DNA of 64,000 nt from Maridesulfovibrio sp. (GTDB taxonomy: Bacteria; Desulfobacterota; Desulfovibrionia; Desulfovibrionales; Desulfovibrionaceae). A program made the translations under genes and the position numbers. This document shows, piece by piece, positions 8,340 through 18,456 of this stretch. Location: positions 3,552,501 through 3,616,500 of the forward strand of contig NZ_OY780933.1 in assembly GCF_963676065.1 (NCBI RefSeq), written 5' to 3'. The notes under the pieces are model-generated. The model was not told the origin of the DNA. It ran no database searches and worked only from the letters and a program-made list of their open reading frames with translations. Within the stretch, counting starts at the first letter, position 1, and each line of letters opens with the position of its first letter.

Positions 8340-9965
8340 CTACGGAGACACATTTTTCGGGGTATAGAAAATAGCCTCAATGGGCTTATTGCCGCCGACC
8401 ACCTCTGCCCGGTTATCCTTCAGGTAAAATTTAATCTCATCACCCTGAATATTATTAGGCCCGTCCTGCAACTCGGCATTACCATTCATATAAATGATAG
8501 AATCGCCAACTACGTAGGTAAGCTTATCGCACTTGCCATTACGTTTCTTCATTACAACCTTGACGTTACCCCCGGCCACAATCTTCTTGATCTTATCCTG
8601 GGTATCGGAGAGGGAATCACCGTCAGGACGAAGGTATGCTGTAAGGGTATCGGATGTGAGAGTCACATCAAGCCGGACAACCTTCACATTGCCGGCGAAA
8701 GTAATACGGTTGCGATTTTCGCTGAAAGTCATTTTAGTGGAGGTAATCTTGATGGGAACTTCATCCGGGCCGCCCGGAACACGTTTTTTGAGCGGCTTTT
8801 CCTTTTTGACAACCGGAGCGTCGGCTTTAAGGTAAGTACCGTAAACATAGCCCACACGTTTGAGCTTATCATCTTTTCCGGATTTGAAAACGGGATACCA
8901 TTTGCCCTCTTCCTGCCCTACAGTCACAGCTTCACCCAAATCCAGTTTATCAACAATAAGTGATTTGGCATTCGGCTCGGAGCGGACATTGAGCACCGCA
9001 GTGGAATACAGGACCTTGGTCTTTACCGGAGCAACCAAAATTTCATCCATGGCTTCTTCCATGGCGGCCAGATCATTGTCCCGCTTCAGTTTCTGCTGAT
9101 CCTTTCTTTCTTTTTCAGCCTTAATTTCGGCCTTGCGGGCATCAATCCCCGCCATCTGGGCCTTTTCCAGATTTTTAGGATAAGGCGCAAGAAACGGTCC
9201 CCATGCGTAACCCCAAACCGGTGTATCGTCCTTTACAATAGTATCGATACGGTAAAGCTCGTACATACCGCCCTTCTCCGCACCTACCTGAGCACGAAAA
9301 CCGGGATTAAGAATACCTACGGCCTTGGAAGTGGCTACAGGTTTTTCAATCACATTAATCCGGCGGACGGCATACCTTATCCGGGCGTTGTCATTAACTA
9401 TATCAATGGCGGATTGCTTTACATAACCGAGGGCATCAGCCTCACTGACAACTTTTGCATCTCCCTTGAAAACAGCATACCAGCCATCCCGGAGAAACCC
9501 GACCTTGATCTTATCCCCGGACTTAAGCATACCTGCGGTGGAAGATTTTACAGTACGTTCCAGATAAAATTTAAGATCTTTACCAACGTACCGCACATCC
9601 CCCCAATCAACGAAGGGGCCGTTTTCGGGGGCCGGTACAACTATTTTTCCGGAAACATAACCGACAGGACTCATATTTTTAGCATCTGAAACAGGATAAA
9701 CCGGATACCAGCTTCCCTGAACCTTGCCGACCATAAACTTTTCAGCCGGCGAAAGCACCCAGACCACCGGAGACTTCAAGTCAGGATTTGCACGGACATT
9801 GGCTATAGTCCGGGAAATTTTAACATCGGATTTATCATAGGCGAGAGCAGTGGTGCTGCCTGAAACAAAGGCCAGAAAAAACAGCACGCACAGAAAAACC
9901 GGAGAAAGAAAAACAAGTACGGACCTGCCGCGCAAAAATGAAATATTTTCAAATAATTTTATCAA
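8340..9965 (-). CDS. lptA: LptA-type LPS transport protein with four N-terminal SH3-like modules
   Basis: Periplasmic LPS-bridge protein, but unusually large at 541 residues where ordinary LptA is about 180. After an N-terminal membrane segment or signal peptide (about 15-42) come four bacterial SH3-like repeats at about 45-110, 118-187, 194-262 and 315-380, each with a variant of the GxWYPV/GWYAV core. A charged, lysine/glutamate-rich linker (about 270-305) separates the third and fourth. The OstA/LptA beta-jellyroll occupies about 400-535 (ITSTKMTFSENRNRITFAGN onward). The gene lies between lptC and lptB. The SH3 modules may anchor the bridge to peptidoglycan; this is inference. Confidence 0.88.
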   Translation of the reverse strand: MIKLFENISFLRGRSVLVFLSPVFLCVLFFLAFVSGSTTALAYDKSDVKISRTIANVRANPDLKSPVVWVLSPAEKFMVGKVQGSWYPVYPVSDAKNMSPVGYVSGKIVVPAPENGPFVDWGDVRYVGKDLKFYLERTVKSSTAGMLKSGDKIKVGFLRDGWYAVFKGDAKVVSEADALGYVKQSAIDIVNDNARIRYAVRRINVIEKPVATSKAVGILNPGFRAQVGAEKGGMYELYRIDTIVKDDTPVWGYAWGPFLAPYPKNLEKAQMAGIDARKAEIKAEKERKDQQKLKRDNDLAAMEEAMDEILVAPVKTKVLYSTAVLNVRSEPNAKSLIVDKLDLGEAVTVGQEEGKWYPVFKSGKDDKLKRVGYVYGTYLKADAPVVKKEKPLKKRVPGGPDEVPIKITSTKMTFSENRNRITFAGNVKVVRLDVTLTSDTLTAYLRPDGDSLSDTQDKIKKIVAGGNVKVVMKKRNGKCDKLTYVVGDSIIYMNGNAELQDGPNNIQGDEIKFYLKDNRAEVVGGNKPIEAIFYTPKNVSP

Positions 9966-9979
9966 ATGAATGCTCGCTT

Positions 9980-10570
9980 CTATTGAGGCATTACCACCAT
10001 GTCCGGTGAAATCAGGGCTTCCATTCCGTCTTCAATCATTATTTCACGAGTGATTAGATCTACCTTGACCCGATTGGAGGTAATATAAACAGACGGACTC
10101 TGTACCTTCACATTCCCTTCCAGAAAAAGCAGATTATCCTTGGGCTTAAAATCAAGACGATCAGCCACGAGGCCCATATCGCCATAATTTCCTTCCACAT
10201 GATCCCAGAGCTTAAGTCCATGACCTTTCTGGCTTACCTCACCGTGCAAGGCACTGACAAAAACTTCTTTACGGTCCCGTCCAAGATAGTATGTAACCCG
10301 GGGTTTATCAGCAATAACCAGACCTTTTTCCTGATCATAATCCGCGCTCCCCGCCCGGAGAACCCATTCGATATCTCCGCCTGTTCCCTGAATAAGCTCA
10401 ATTTCCTCAGCAGAAATATCGGACTGATTCTGGTTAGCCACCAGCGGACTCTCCACCACGCCACGGGCCATATGCGGAAAAGTTCCGTATTTTTTGCCCA
10501 GCAGGGTTCCGCTGCAAAGCCCTAAAAAAAGGGCCAGTATCAAATTTAAAATTAAGCCTAGACGGCCCAT
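9980..10570 (-). CDS. lptC: LPS export protein LptC
   Basis: Inner-membrane, periplasm-facing component that passes LPS from LptB2FG to LptA. The 196-residue protein has one N-terminal membrane helix (about 5-25) followed by an OstA-like beta domain (LEGNVKVQSPSVYITSNRV near the C-terminus). Length fits LptC. Its ATG directly abuts the kdsC stop codon (TAG-ATG), so the two are coupled. Assignment rests on fold pattern plus position. Confidence 0.88.
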   Translation of the reverse strand: MGRLGLILNLILALFLGLCSGTLLGKKYGTFPHMARGVVESPLVANQNQSDISAEEIELIQGTGGDIEWVLRAGSADYDQEKGLVIADKPRVTYYLGRDRKEVFVSALHGEVSQKGHGLKLWDHVEGNYGDMGLVADRLDFKPKDNLLFLEGNVKVQSPSVYITSNRVKVDLITREIMIEDGMEALISPDMVVMPQ

Positions 10571-11092
10571 CTAGTCTGCCCACTCTTTCCAGATTTCGCT
10601 TAACTTGCCCTGTGCGTCAAGGATAAACGAAACAGCTTCACGTACAGCGCCATGCCCGCCTTCACGGCTGGAAATCCACTTTGATATACCACAAATTTCA
10701 GGCTGAGCATTCTTCACCGCCATGGGCAATCCAACACGAAGCATTACCGGAGCGTCGATCCAGTCATCACCTATGTAGGCGACCTCGGCATCTTTTAGTC
10801 CCTTGTCCTTGAGCAGCTTTTCGTAAAAGGGCAATTTCTCACGCTGACCGGGATAGTAGTCGGTAATGCCCAGTTCGGAAACACGTTTTTCCACCGCGCC
10901 ATGGTTAAGTCCGGTAATTACAGCCAGTTCAATTCCGGCCTTCTGAGCGAACTTAATTCCCAGACCGTCCTGTACGTTGAACCGCTTCATGACATTACCT
11001 TCATGGTCATAATAAAGACCACCGTCGGTAAGCACTCCGTCAACATCGAGAATGAGTAATTTAATATTTTCCGCACGCTGCCTAGCAGACAT
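10571..11092 (-). CDS. kdsC: 3-deoxy-D-manno-octulosonate 8-phosphate phosphatase
   Basis: Removes phosphate from KDO-8-phosphate, the step after KdsA in KDO synthesis. A 173-residue C0-type HAD phosphatase: motif [11 protein letters not shown] with catalytic Asp16 and Asp18, motif [10 protein letters not shown], and motif [14 protein letters not shown]. It overlaps kdsA by 11 bp and abuts lptC. Confidence 0.95.
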   Translation of the reverse strand: MSARQRAENIKLLILDVDGVLTDGGLYYDHEGNVMKRFNVQDGLGIKFAQKAGIELAVITGLNHGAVEKRVSELGITDYYPGQREKLPFYEKLLKDKGLKDAEVAYIGDDWIDAPVMLRVGLPMAVKNAQPEICGISKWISSREGGHGAVREAVSFILDAQGKLSEIWKEWAD

Positions 11093-11894
11093 AATCCACG
11101 CTCCATGCCGCCATAAGATCTTTGATCAGGTCTTCGGCGCGATCAAGAGGCCAGCTGTTGGGCCCGTCACAAAGAGCACAGTCCGGATCTGGATGGGTTT
11201 CCATGAAGACACCGGATGCCCCCGCAGCCACAGCCGCCCGGGATAATACGGGCACAAACTCACGCTGACCGCCGGACTTACCGTCCAGTCCTCCCGGCAG
11301 CTGCACGGAATGAGTGGCATCAAAAACAACCGGGCAGCCGAGATCTTTCATTATCGCCATAGACCGCATATCTACTACAAGATTATTATAGCCGAAAGAC
11401 GCCCCGCGTTCGGTAAGCCAGATACGTTCGTTTCCGGCCTCACGCAATTTACCAACAACATGACGCATGTCATGCGGAGCAAGAAACTGACCTTTTTTTA
11501 CATTGATAACCCGGCCGGTATTGGCGGCGGCGACCAAAAGATCGGTCTGGCGGCACAAAAATGCGGGAATCTGAATGACGTCGGCCACTTCACCGACAGC
11601 CGCGGCCTGATCAGGAGTATGAATGTCGGTAACAACGGGAAGTCCTGTTTCATCCTTCACCCGCTGCAACCATTTAAGCCCTTCCTCCATGCCCGGCCCC
11701 CTGAATGAGGTAATAGAGGTCCGATTAGCTTTGTCGAAAGAGCTTTTAAAAATAATCGTCAAATCAAGACGGGAAGCAATGTCAGCCAAGACTTCAGCGG
11801 ACTTAAGGGCGACATCTATGGTTTCCAGCGCACAAGGTCCCGCCAGTACAAACGGTCCCTGCAAACTTTTTTTATATAATTCATCGGGGGTCAA
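11082..11894 (-). CDS. kdsA: 2-dehydro-3-deoxyphosphooctonate aldolase (KDO-8-P synthase)
   Basis: Condenses phosphoenolpyruvate with arabinose-5-phosphate to KDO-8-phosphate for LPS. The 270-residue protein carries the family motifs [33 protein letters not shown] and [11 protein letters not shown]. The only possible start is TTG at 11892-11894: an in-frame TAG lies three codons upstream, and GGAGGG is 9 nt before the TTG. A rare start here may lower KdsA output relative to pyrG. It overlaps kdsC. Confidence 0.96.
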   Translation of the reverse strand: MTPDELYKKSLQGPFVLAGPCALETIDVALKSAEVLADIASRLDLTIIFKSSFDKANRTSITSFRGPGMEEGLKWLQRVKDETGLPVVTDIHTPDQAAAVGEVADVIQIPAFLCRQTDLLVAAANTGRVINVKKGQFLAPHDMRHVVGKLREAGNERIWLTERGASFGYNNLVVDMRSMAIMKDLGCPVVFDATHSVQLPGGLDGKSGGQREFVPVLSRAAVAAGASGVFMETHPDPDCALCDGPNSWPLDRAEDLIKDLMAAWSVDYVC

Positions 11895-11919
11895 AATAAA
11901 CTACCCTCCAGATATGAGG

Positions 11920-11956
11920 TTGCCCGGAAATACTGCGTACCAGTACTTCCGGGCAA
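11920..11956 (-). other. Hairpin between pyrG and kdsA without a T tract
   Basis: Sixteen-base arms (11920-11935 and 11941-11956) pair with one mismatch. No U run follows on either strand, so it is unlikely to be a standard terminator. It may stabilise or process the pyrG mRNA end, or act as an attenuator before the KDO/Lpt genes. Confidence 0.5.
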
Positions 11957-11970
11957 TCAAGAGTTAATTT

Positions 11971-13650
<1,680 letters not shown>

Positions 13651-13891
13651 TTACATAAAACAAAATGGACAGCGAATAAAGTCGGTAATCAGGAAAAAAA
13701 CAAAAAAGGTCCCACCCCGCTAACAAACTATATTCAGGCGTATCCCACTTCGAAAAAATGTGTTAGCGGTACGTCCTGAGGAATATAGACTGTTGACGGG
13801 AAGCTGACCCGCAATTATGTTCCTCTCTTCTAAACAGGCATTAAATAGTCTTGGAATATTTCTATTGTCAACATCTGGAGGACAAAAATAT

Positions 13892-14701
13892 ATGGCCCTC
13901 GTTAAAGTTTTGGTCATTACCGGCTACGGAACCAACTGTGAACACGAGTCTGCTCATGCCGCTAAGAAAGCGGGCGCAGACCAAGTAGACATCACTTATT
14001 TTTCCGATCTTGCCGCTGGCAAAAAAACTCTGGAAGGATATAACTTCCTTATTTTTCCCGGCGGATTTCTGGACGGCGATGACCTCGGAGCGGCTCAGGC
14101 TGCTGCACTCCGCTGGAAACACGCTCAAACCGCAGACGGAACCCCGCTTGTGGATCAGATTAAGAAATTTTTCGAGGACGGCGGAATTATCCTCGGAATC
14201 TGCAACGGATTCCAGCTGCTGGTAAAACTCGGCCTGCTACCTGCTGTAGGCGGCGATTACTTTACCCGTCAGGTTTCACTGAGCTACAACGATTCCGCAA
14301 AATACGAAGACCGCTGGGTACACCTTAAGGCTAACCCCGACTCTCCTTGTGTTTTTACCAAGGAAATAGACACCTTAAACGTACCTGTCCGTCACGGCGA
14401 AGGAAAAATCATCCCCGCCAGCGATGAGATGCTGAATAAAATTGTTGAAAACAACCTGCACGCGGTACAGTACATCGACCCCGAATCCGGCGAAGTAACC
14501 ATGGACTACCCCGCCAACCCCAACGGATCTCCTCTTGGAATCGCCGGTTTGACCGATCCCACAGGACGAATCCTCGGACTTATGCCGCATCCTGAAGCAT
14601 TCAACCATCCCACCAACCATCCCAAATGGACTCGTGGAGACATCCCCACCCTCGGGCTGGCACTGCTTGAAGGCGGCGTTAATTACATTAAGTCTTTGTA
14701 A
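13892..14701 (+). CDS. purQ: PurQ-type glutamine amidotransferase of FGAM synthase
   Basis: Supplies ammonia for converting FGAR to FGAM in purine synthesis. The 270-residue class I glutaminase has a catalytic triad pattern: GICNGFQLL with the nucleophilic Cys and PHPEAF near the C-terminus. It starts at ATG 13892 behind GGAGG, although the frame is open for 25 more codons upstream. It resembles the PurL C-terminal amidotransferase domain more than small Gram-positive PurQ. No purL or purS gene is adjacent. It is divergent from pyrG, so 13606-13891 should hold both promoters. Confidence 0.9.
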   Translation: MALVKVLVITGYGTNCEHESAHAAKKAGADQVDITYFSDLAAGKKTLEGYNFLIFPGGFLDGDDLGAAQAAALRWKHAQTADGTPLVDQIKKFFEDGGIILGICNGFQLLVKLGLLPAVGGDYFTRQVSLSYNDSAKYEDRWVHLKANPDSPCVFTKEIDTLNVPVRHGEGKIIPASDEMLNKIVENNLHAVQYIDPESGEVTMDYPANPNGSPLGIAGLTDPTGRILGLMPHPEAFNHPTNHPKWTRGDIPTLGLALLEGGVNYIKSL

Positions 14702-14761
14702 ATTAAGAGTTGTAAGATGCCGCTATCAGGCCATGTTACCACCGAATAAAAATTACCAATC

Positions 14762-14795
14762 AGGAGGAGGGACCCAAATCCCTTCTCCTTTTTTA
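14762..14795 (+). terminator. Intrinsic terminator after purQ, abutting tadA
   Basis: Stem GGAGGAGGGA with TCCCTTCTCC followed by eight T. The tadA ATG starts only 3 nt beyond, and the purine-rich arm could mask or mimic its ribosome binding site. Confidence 0.8.
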
Positions 14796-14797
14796 TT

Positions 14798-15310
14798 ATG
14801 AATAGCAATAAAATTATTACCAGAGGGAATCCGCCGGCAGAACCACCGCAGGGCCAGACATGGCGCTCAATGATGGATGTCGCAATCAGGTCCGGATTCA
14901 AAGCCCGTCAAAACGATGAAGTCCCGATCGGGGCCGCGCTGTTTACTGCTGATGGTGAACTGCTCGCCACTGGAAAGAATTCCCCGGTGGCAGACAATGA
15001 CCCCACAGCTCATGCCGAAGTCAGATGCCTCCGCAACGCCTGCAAGGCGCTGGATAATTACAGATTACCACGCGGGACCATTTTAGTCGTAACTCTTGAA
15101 CCATGCATCATGTGTTTAGGGGCAATCATACATTCCAGAGTTGAGGGCGTTATTTTCGGAGCACCGGACCCTAAAGCCGGGGCCGTCGTCTCCAACCTTG
15201 AAGGCAGCGAACTCCCTTTCGCCAACCACAAATTCTGGACCATTGGCGGGGTTTGCGAAGACGAATGTAAAGCCATGCTGCAAAGTTTTTTCCAGCAACG
15301 CAGGAAATAG
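14798..15310 (+). CDS. tadA: tRNA-specific adenosine deaminase
   Basis: Deaminates A34 to inosine in tRNA-Arg(ACG). The 170-residue cytidine-deaminase-fold protein shows the zinc site: HAEV with the catalytic Glu, and LEPCIMCLGA with the two Cys ligands. The preceding block DEVPIGAALF is typical of TadA. About 20 extra residues precede the usual start of homology (TWRSMMDVA), so translation may begin later; no Shine-Dalgarno stands close to ATG 14798 because a terminator hairpin occupies that space. Confidence 0.9.
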   Translation: MNSNKIITRGNPPAEPPQGQTWRSMMDVAIRSGFKARQNDEVPIGAALFTADGELLATGKNSPVADNDPTAHAEVRCLRNACKALDNYRLPRGTILVVTLEPCIMCLGAIIHSRVEGVIFGAPDPKAGAVVSNLEGSELPFANHKFWTIGGVCEDECKAMLQSFFQQRRK

Positions 15311-15341
15311 ATGCCATAAACTTAAAAGCGATCACATTAAA

Positions 15342-16265
15342 ATGAAACAATATTTTTTTCTGACCGGACTCCCCAAAACAGGCTCAACATGGATTATGAA
15401 TATGCTGAATAGCGTTGAAGGAATCAGTTGTATGGGAGAGGGTCTCTTTTTTGCCTCCGGTTTAAAAAATACACCTTCACTCTATGATTCACTTTATTCA
15501 TCTATCTACAACTGGGGGGATTATGTTTCTGAAAGAAAAAACAACTGGCTTGAAACTCTGGTAGACATACAAACGATTGAAATGCGTAATTATGTTTCTG
15601 AAGACAACAAAGAACGAGTAATCACAACTCTAACGGAGCATGCGGTACGTGAAATTGTAAACAAATGTTTTTCACTGCGTAAAAAAGAAAGTTCAACCAT
15701 AGGAGATAAGACGACTTCGCTTTCGGTAGATGTCTTTTCTCGTATACAAAGAACATTTCCAGAATCTAAAATAATTTTCCTACACCGAAATTTGTATGAT
15801 TTTATGGCTTCCTACACGATGCATTTCTATCGCTCAACCAAAAATTCCAGAGCAGATGCGGCTACAACTATCTTTACAATAAATGACTTTTTGAAGATTG
15901 ACTCATACCAGCAGGACAGAGATGGCGATATTATAACATCCGAAACTATAAAAAAGCTTGTTCATGATTGGAAATACATGGACATGGAATTTGAAAGATA
16001 TAAATCAGACAAAACAACAGTTTTAACCGTTAGATACGAAGACATTAAATCTGATCCAGCAAAATATTTCACAAAAATTGCGCAATTCGTACATACTGAT
16101 TTTAACAATGAACAAGCTAAACGTATCGTAGACAAATGGGCTTTTGATTCAAAAATGATGTCGACCGGACCACTAAAAAAACACGTGAATTCCCGCACCA
16201 TAGGGTACGGCAAAAAACTTTTCAGCACGAATTTACAAAACATTGTGCAAGAAGAGCTATGCTGA
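15342..16265 (+). CDS. PAPS-dependent sulfotransferase family protein
   Basis: Probable transfer of sulfate from PAPS to a carbohydrate or other acceptor. The 307-residue protein starts MKQYFFLTGLPKTGSTW, the 5'-phosphosulfate-binding loop. KIIFLHRNLYDFMASY is the 3'-phosphate-binding motif, and TVRYEDIKSDPAKYF is typical of this superfamily. ATG 15342 was chosen because homology starts there; the frame is open further upstream inside tadA. Composition is clearly more AT-rich than tadA and pyrG. The acceptor is unknown. Confidence 0.82.
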   Translation: MKQYFFLTGLPKTGSTWIMNMLNSVEGISCMGEGLFFASGLKNTPSLYDSLYSSIYNWGDYVSERKNNWLETLVDIQTIEMRNYVSEDNKERVITTLTEHAVREIVNKCFSLRKKESSTIGDKTTSLSVDVFSRIQRTFPESKIIFLHRNLYDFMASYTMHFYRSTKNSRADAATTIFTINDFLKIDSYQQDRDGDIITSETIKKLVHDWKYMDMEFERYKSDKTTVLTVRYEDIKSDPAKYFTKIAQFVHTDFNNEQAKRIVDKWAFDSKMMSTGPLKKHVNSRTIGYGKKLFSTNLQNIVQEELC

Positions 16266-16287
16266 TTAAATAATCTTCCATTTGAAC

Positions 16288-16316
16288 TTGCGAAATAGCC
16301 TAAGAATCGCTATACA
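16288..16316 (+). promoter_or_regulatory. Sigma-70-type promoter for tRNA-Ser
   Basis: TTGCGA at 16288-16293 and TATACA at 16311-16316 with an ideal 17-bp spacer, about 45 bp before the tRNA. Confidence 0.65.
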
Positions 16317-16362
16317 AAATCCTCCATTAAGGCGGGAAGCTTAATTTCTGCCACGGTATGAT

Positions 16363-16453
16363 GGAGAGGTAGCGAAGTCCGGCCGTAACGCGCTCGACTC
16401 GAAATCGAGTTATGGGAAACCATACGTGGGTTCGAATCCCACCCTCTCCGCCA
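16363..16453 (+). tRNA. tRNA-Ser (anticodon CGA)
   Basis: Ninety-one nucleotides including an encoded CCA. The acceptor stem GGAGAGG pairs with CCTCTCC, followed by discriminator G and CCA. The anticodon stem CTCGA/TCGAG encloses loop CTCGAAA with CGA as anticodon. A long variable arm marks a class II (serine) tRNA. The T arm carries GTTCGAATC. Its last 17 bases (16437-16453) are repeated at 36581-36597, so it is the integration site of the island that follows. Confidence 0.97.
16437..16453 (+). repeat. Island attachment repeat, tRNA copy
   Basis: The 17 bases TCCCACCCTCTCCGCCA at the tRNA 3' end recur exactly at 36581-36597. This copy lies inside the intact tRNA gene. Confidence 0.9.
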
Positions 16454-16469
16454 AGTCATTAATATTATT

Positions 16470-16540
16470 GGACATTCTTCCTTTTTAGCCCATTTTGGGC
16501 TGTGGGTACACAATGCGGGTACACACAAGGAGGAATGTCC
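16470..16540 (+). promoter_or_regulatory. Inverted repeat that would sequester the integrase ribosome binding site
   Basis: Arms at 16470-16483 and 16527-16540 pair over 14 bp in RNA (13 Watson-Crick and one G-U). The right arm contains AAGGAGG, the integrase Shine-Dalgarno, and the TTG start begins 2 nt after it. Between the arms lie a small hairpin (16487-16501) and two GGGTACACA repeats. Confidence 0.6.
16504..16525 (+). repeat. Two GGGTACACA direct repeats, possible integrase arm sites
   Basis: Copies at 16504-16512 and 16517-16525. A third, GGGTACAC, lies at 36494-36501 near the other island end. Placement inside both ends and absence of another role suggest arm-type binding sites. Confidence 0.55.
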
Positions 16541-16541
16541 T

Positions 16542-18236
16542 TTGTCATTTTCAGCACCATCCTACCTCACCAAACACCGGAACGGCCTGTATTTCAGAAT
16601 CAGAATTCCGAGTGACCTTCAACCTATTGTCGGTTTCTTTGAAATCAAGAAATCTCTCAATACCAGATACTTGAAAGAAGCACGGCCTAAAGCTATAAAA
16701 CTGGCCTCTACCTCTCATGCTATATTTGATGAATTTCGAAGAAGGAGGGAAGACGTCATGTCAGGTAGACTTTCCCGTGACACAATAAAAAAACTTGCCC
16801 ACCAATGGCTTGATGAAGCCCTTGAAGAAGAACGAGGCTACAGACTCTCCCGCAAATGGGATCTTGAAGAACTGGATAAACGAAACGAACAGATGTCTAT
16901 GCTTGAAACAGATGCTCTGGAAGATCTGGAGTGCTGTAATTTCAAGCGCGTTGAAAAACGAGCTGATAGCCTATTAAAAACTGAACAAGTTGAATTCAGC
17001 AAGGACTCCAGAGAATACAAAGAATTCTGCGCCGCCCTTCTTGAAGTCGAAGCACGCTTCCTCGGCGCCATTCGTAAAACAGGGTTCATGCAAATCCTCA
17101 AAGAGGATAATACACCAGCTCAGACTCCTCAGGTCGAGCAGCAAGCCCCTTCGCTGACGATCGAGGAAGCTATTGAAAAATACATTCAATTCAAGACAGA
17201 AGGTCCTAACCCGTGGGGAGCTTCAAGCCGTAAAGACATACCGCCTCAACTGCGTCAATTCGCGGATATGATTCACCTTAAACACGGTAAAATTCATATC
17301 AACCAACTCACACGTGATCACATGCAAAGCTATTGGAAGAACCTCCAAAAGCTCCCCGGAACAAGGACGAAGCGCTATAAAGGGAAATCCTTAGCTCAGT
17401 TGCTGAAAATGAAAGTCCCTGAGCAGGATCTTTATAAACCTAAAACTCTGCAAACGCGATTTAACGCTGTCAGAACGTTTCTCAACTGGGCAGAACTCGA
17501 AGGTATGGTAGAGAAAGTCAGCCGCCTCAACAAAGTCCTTGAAGTTCCTAAAAGCAAGACAAAAACGAAATCACAACGCAGATCATTTACGGAAAAAGAA
17601 CTCAAACAGCTTTTCAGTCCAGAAGCATACTCAAAACGTTACATGCGTAAGGACTGGCATTACTGGACTCCCCTGCTCGCTCTTTTCAGTGGAGCTCGAA
17701 TCGAAGAAATCTGTCAGTTACGCCTTTCAGACATCAGAAAAGATTCAGGCGTTTGGTACTTCGATATTAACGATGAGGGTGAAGGTAAGAATGTAAAAAC
17801 AGAGGCTGGAAAGCGAGTCGTTCCCTTGCATCCGTATCTTATTAATGAACTGGGCTTTCTTGAGTTCCTCGGTAAACTGAAAAAACGTGGTTATAAAAAA
17901 CTATTTCCAGATTTATCGCCAGACGTAAAAGGAAAATACTCACACGCCGTATCCAAATGGTTCACCAGATTTCGCCGCAAGCAGAATGTAGGTGCACAGG
18001 AAGGAGTTAGTGATGTTACTTTCCATTCCTTCAGGCACACTTTCATAACCCGCGCTAAACTTCTGGATCTTCCTCGATACAAGGTCAAAGAAGTTGTAGG
18101 ACATGAGCAAGGTGAATTCAGTGATGTAACTGCGAACTACGAAGGCAATTATCCTGTTGATACGCTTCTAAATGATGTTGTTGCGAAGATCGACTTTCAT
18201 GAGATGCTGGATTTGAGTCATTTGTTGAAGAAATAA
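16542..18236 (+). CDS. Tyrosine recombinase (site-specific integrase)
   Basis: Catalyses insertion and excision of the island at tRNA-Ser. The 564-residue protein has an N-terminal segment that looks like DUF6538 (PSYLTKHRNGLYFRIRIP), a core-binding SAM-like domain and a C-terminal catalytic domain. The catalytic residues are Arg386 (SGARIEE), His495 and Arg498 (HSFRH), and the nucleophile Tyr533 (TANYEG). The start is TTG 16542 behind AAGGAGGA; the nearby ATG is out of frame. The gene is co-oriented with the tRNA, whose transcripts could read into it. Confidence 0.95.
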   Translation: MSFSAPSYLTKHRNGLYFRIRIPSDLQPIVGFFEIKKSLNTRYLKEARPKAIKLASTSHAIFDEFRRRREDVMSGRLSRDTIKKLAHQWLDEALEEERGYRLSRKWDLEELDKRNEQMSMLETDALEDLECCNFKRVEKRADSLLKTEQVEFSKDSREYKEFCAALLEVEARFLGAIRKTGFMQILKEDNTPAQTPQVEQQAPSLTIEEAIEKYIQFKTEGPNPWGASSRKDIPPQLRQFADMIHLKHGKIHINQLTRDHMQSYWKNLQKLPGTRTKRYKGKSLAQLLKMKVPEQDLYKPKTLQTRFNAVRTFLNWAELEGMVEKVSRLNKVLEVPKSKTKTKSQRRSFTEKELKQLFSPEAYSKRYMRKDWHYWTPLLALFSGARIEEICQLRLSDIRKDSGVWYFDINDEGEGKNVKTEAGKRVVPLHPYLINELGFLEFLGKLKKRGYKKLFPDLSPDVKGKYSHAVSKWFTRFRRKQNVGAQEGVSDVTFHSFRHTFITRAKLLDLPRYKVKEVVGHEQGEFSDVTANYEGNYPVDTLLNDVVAKIDFHEMLDLSHLLKK

Positions 18237-18273
18237 ATTCCATCTAAATACACAAATTAGACTGTGACACCTT

Positions 18274-18456
18274 ATGAGAAAAATATCGAACACAAAGCAA
18301 AAAGCAAATGCTGCTGAATTATCACTGAACGAAGTTCTTATAGAATGTGTAGATGGTCTTAGACATACCTGTTGGGATATCAATATTGGCAGTCTTCACA
18401 TTGATATTCTGACACAGGCAATTGCTAAACTGAATACAACGTCTCAATTATACTGA
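18274..18456 (+). CDS. Small unknown protein abutting the ART-like gene
   Basis: Sixty residues with no recognised domain. Its TGA directly abuts the next ATG (TGAATG), which suggests a coupled pair. It lacks a strong Shine-Dalgarno. The size and position would suit an antitoxin or regulator, but this rests on arrangement only. Confidence 0.4.
   Translation: MRKISNTKQKANAAELSLNEVLIECVDGLRHTCWDINIGSLHIDILTQAIAKLNTTSQLY

Noticed and set aside
18253-18271. SP6-like TGTGACACC after AATTAGAC
   Set aside because: Spacing between AATTA and CAC is 2 bp too long compared with the other motifs and with SP6, so it was not counted.
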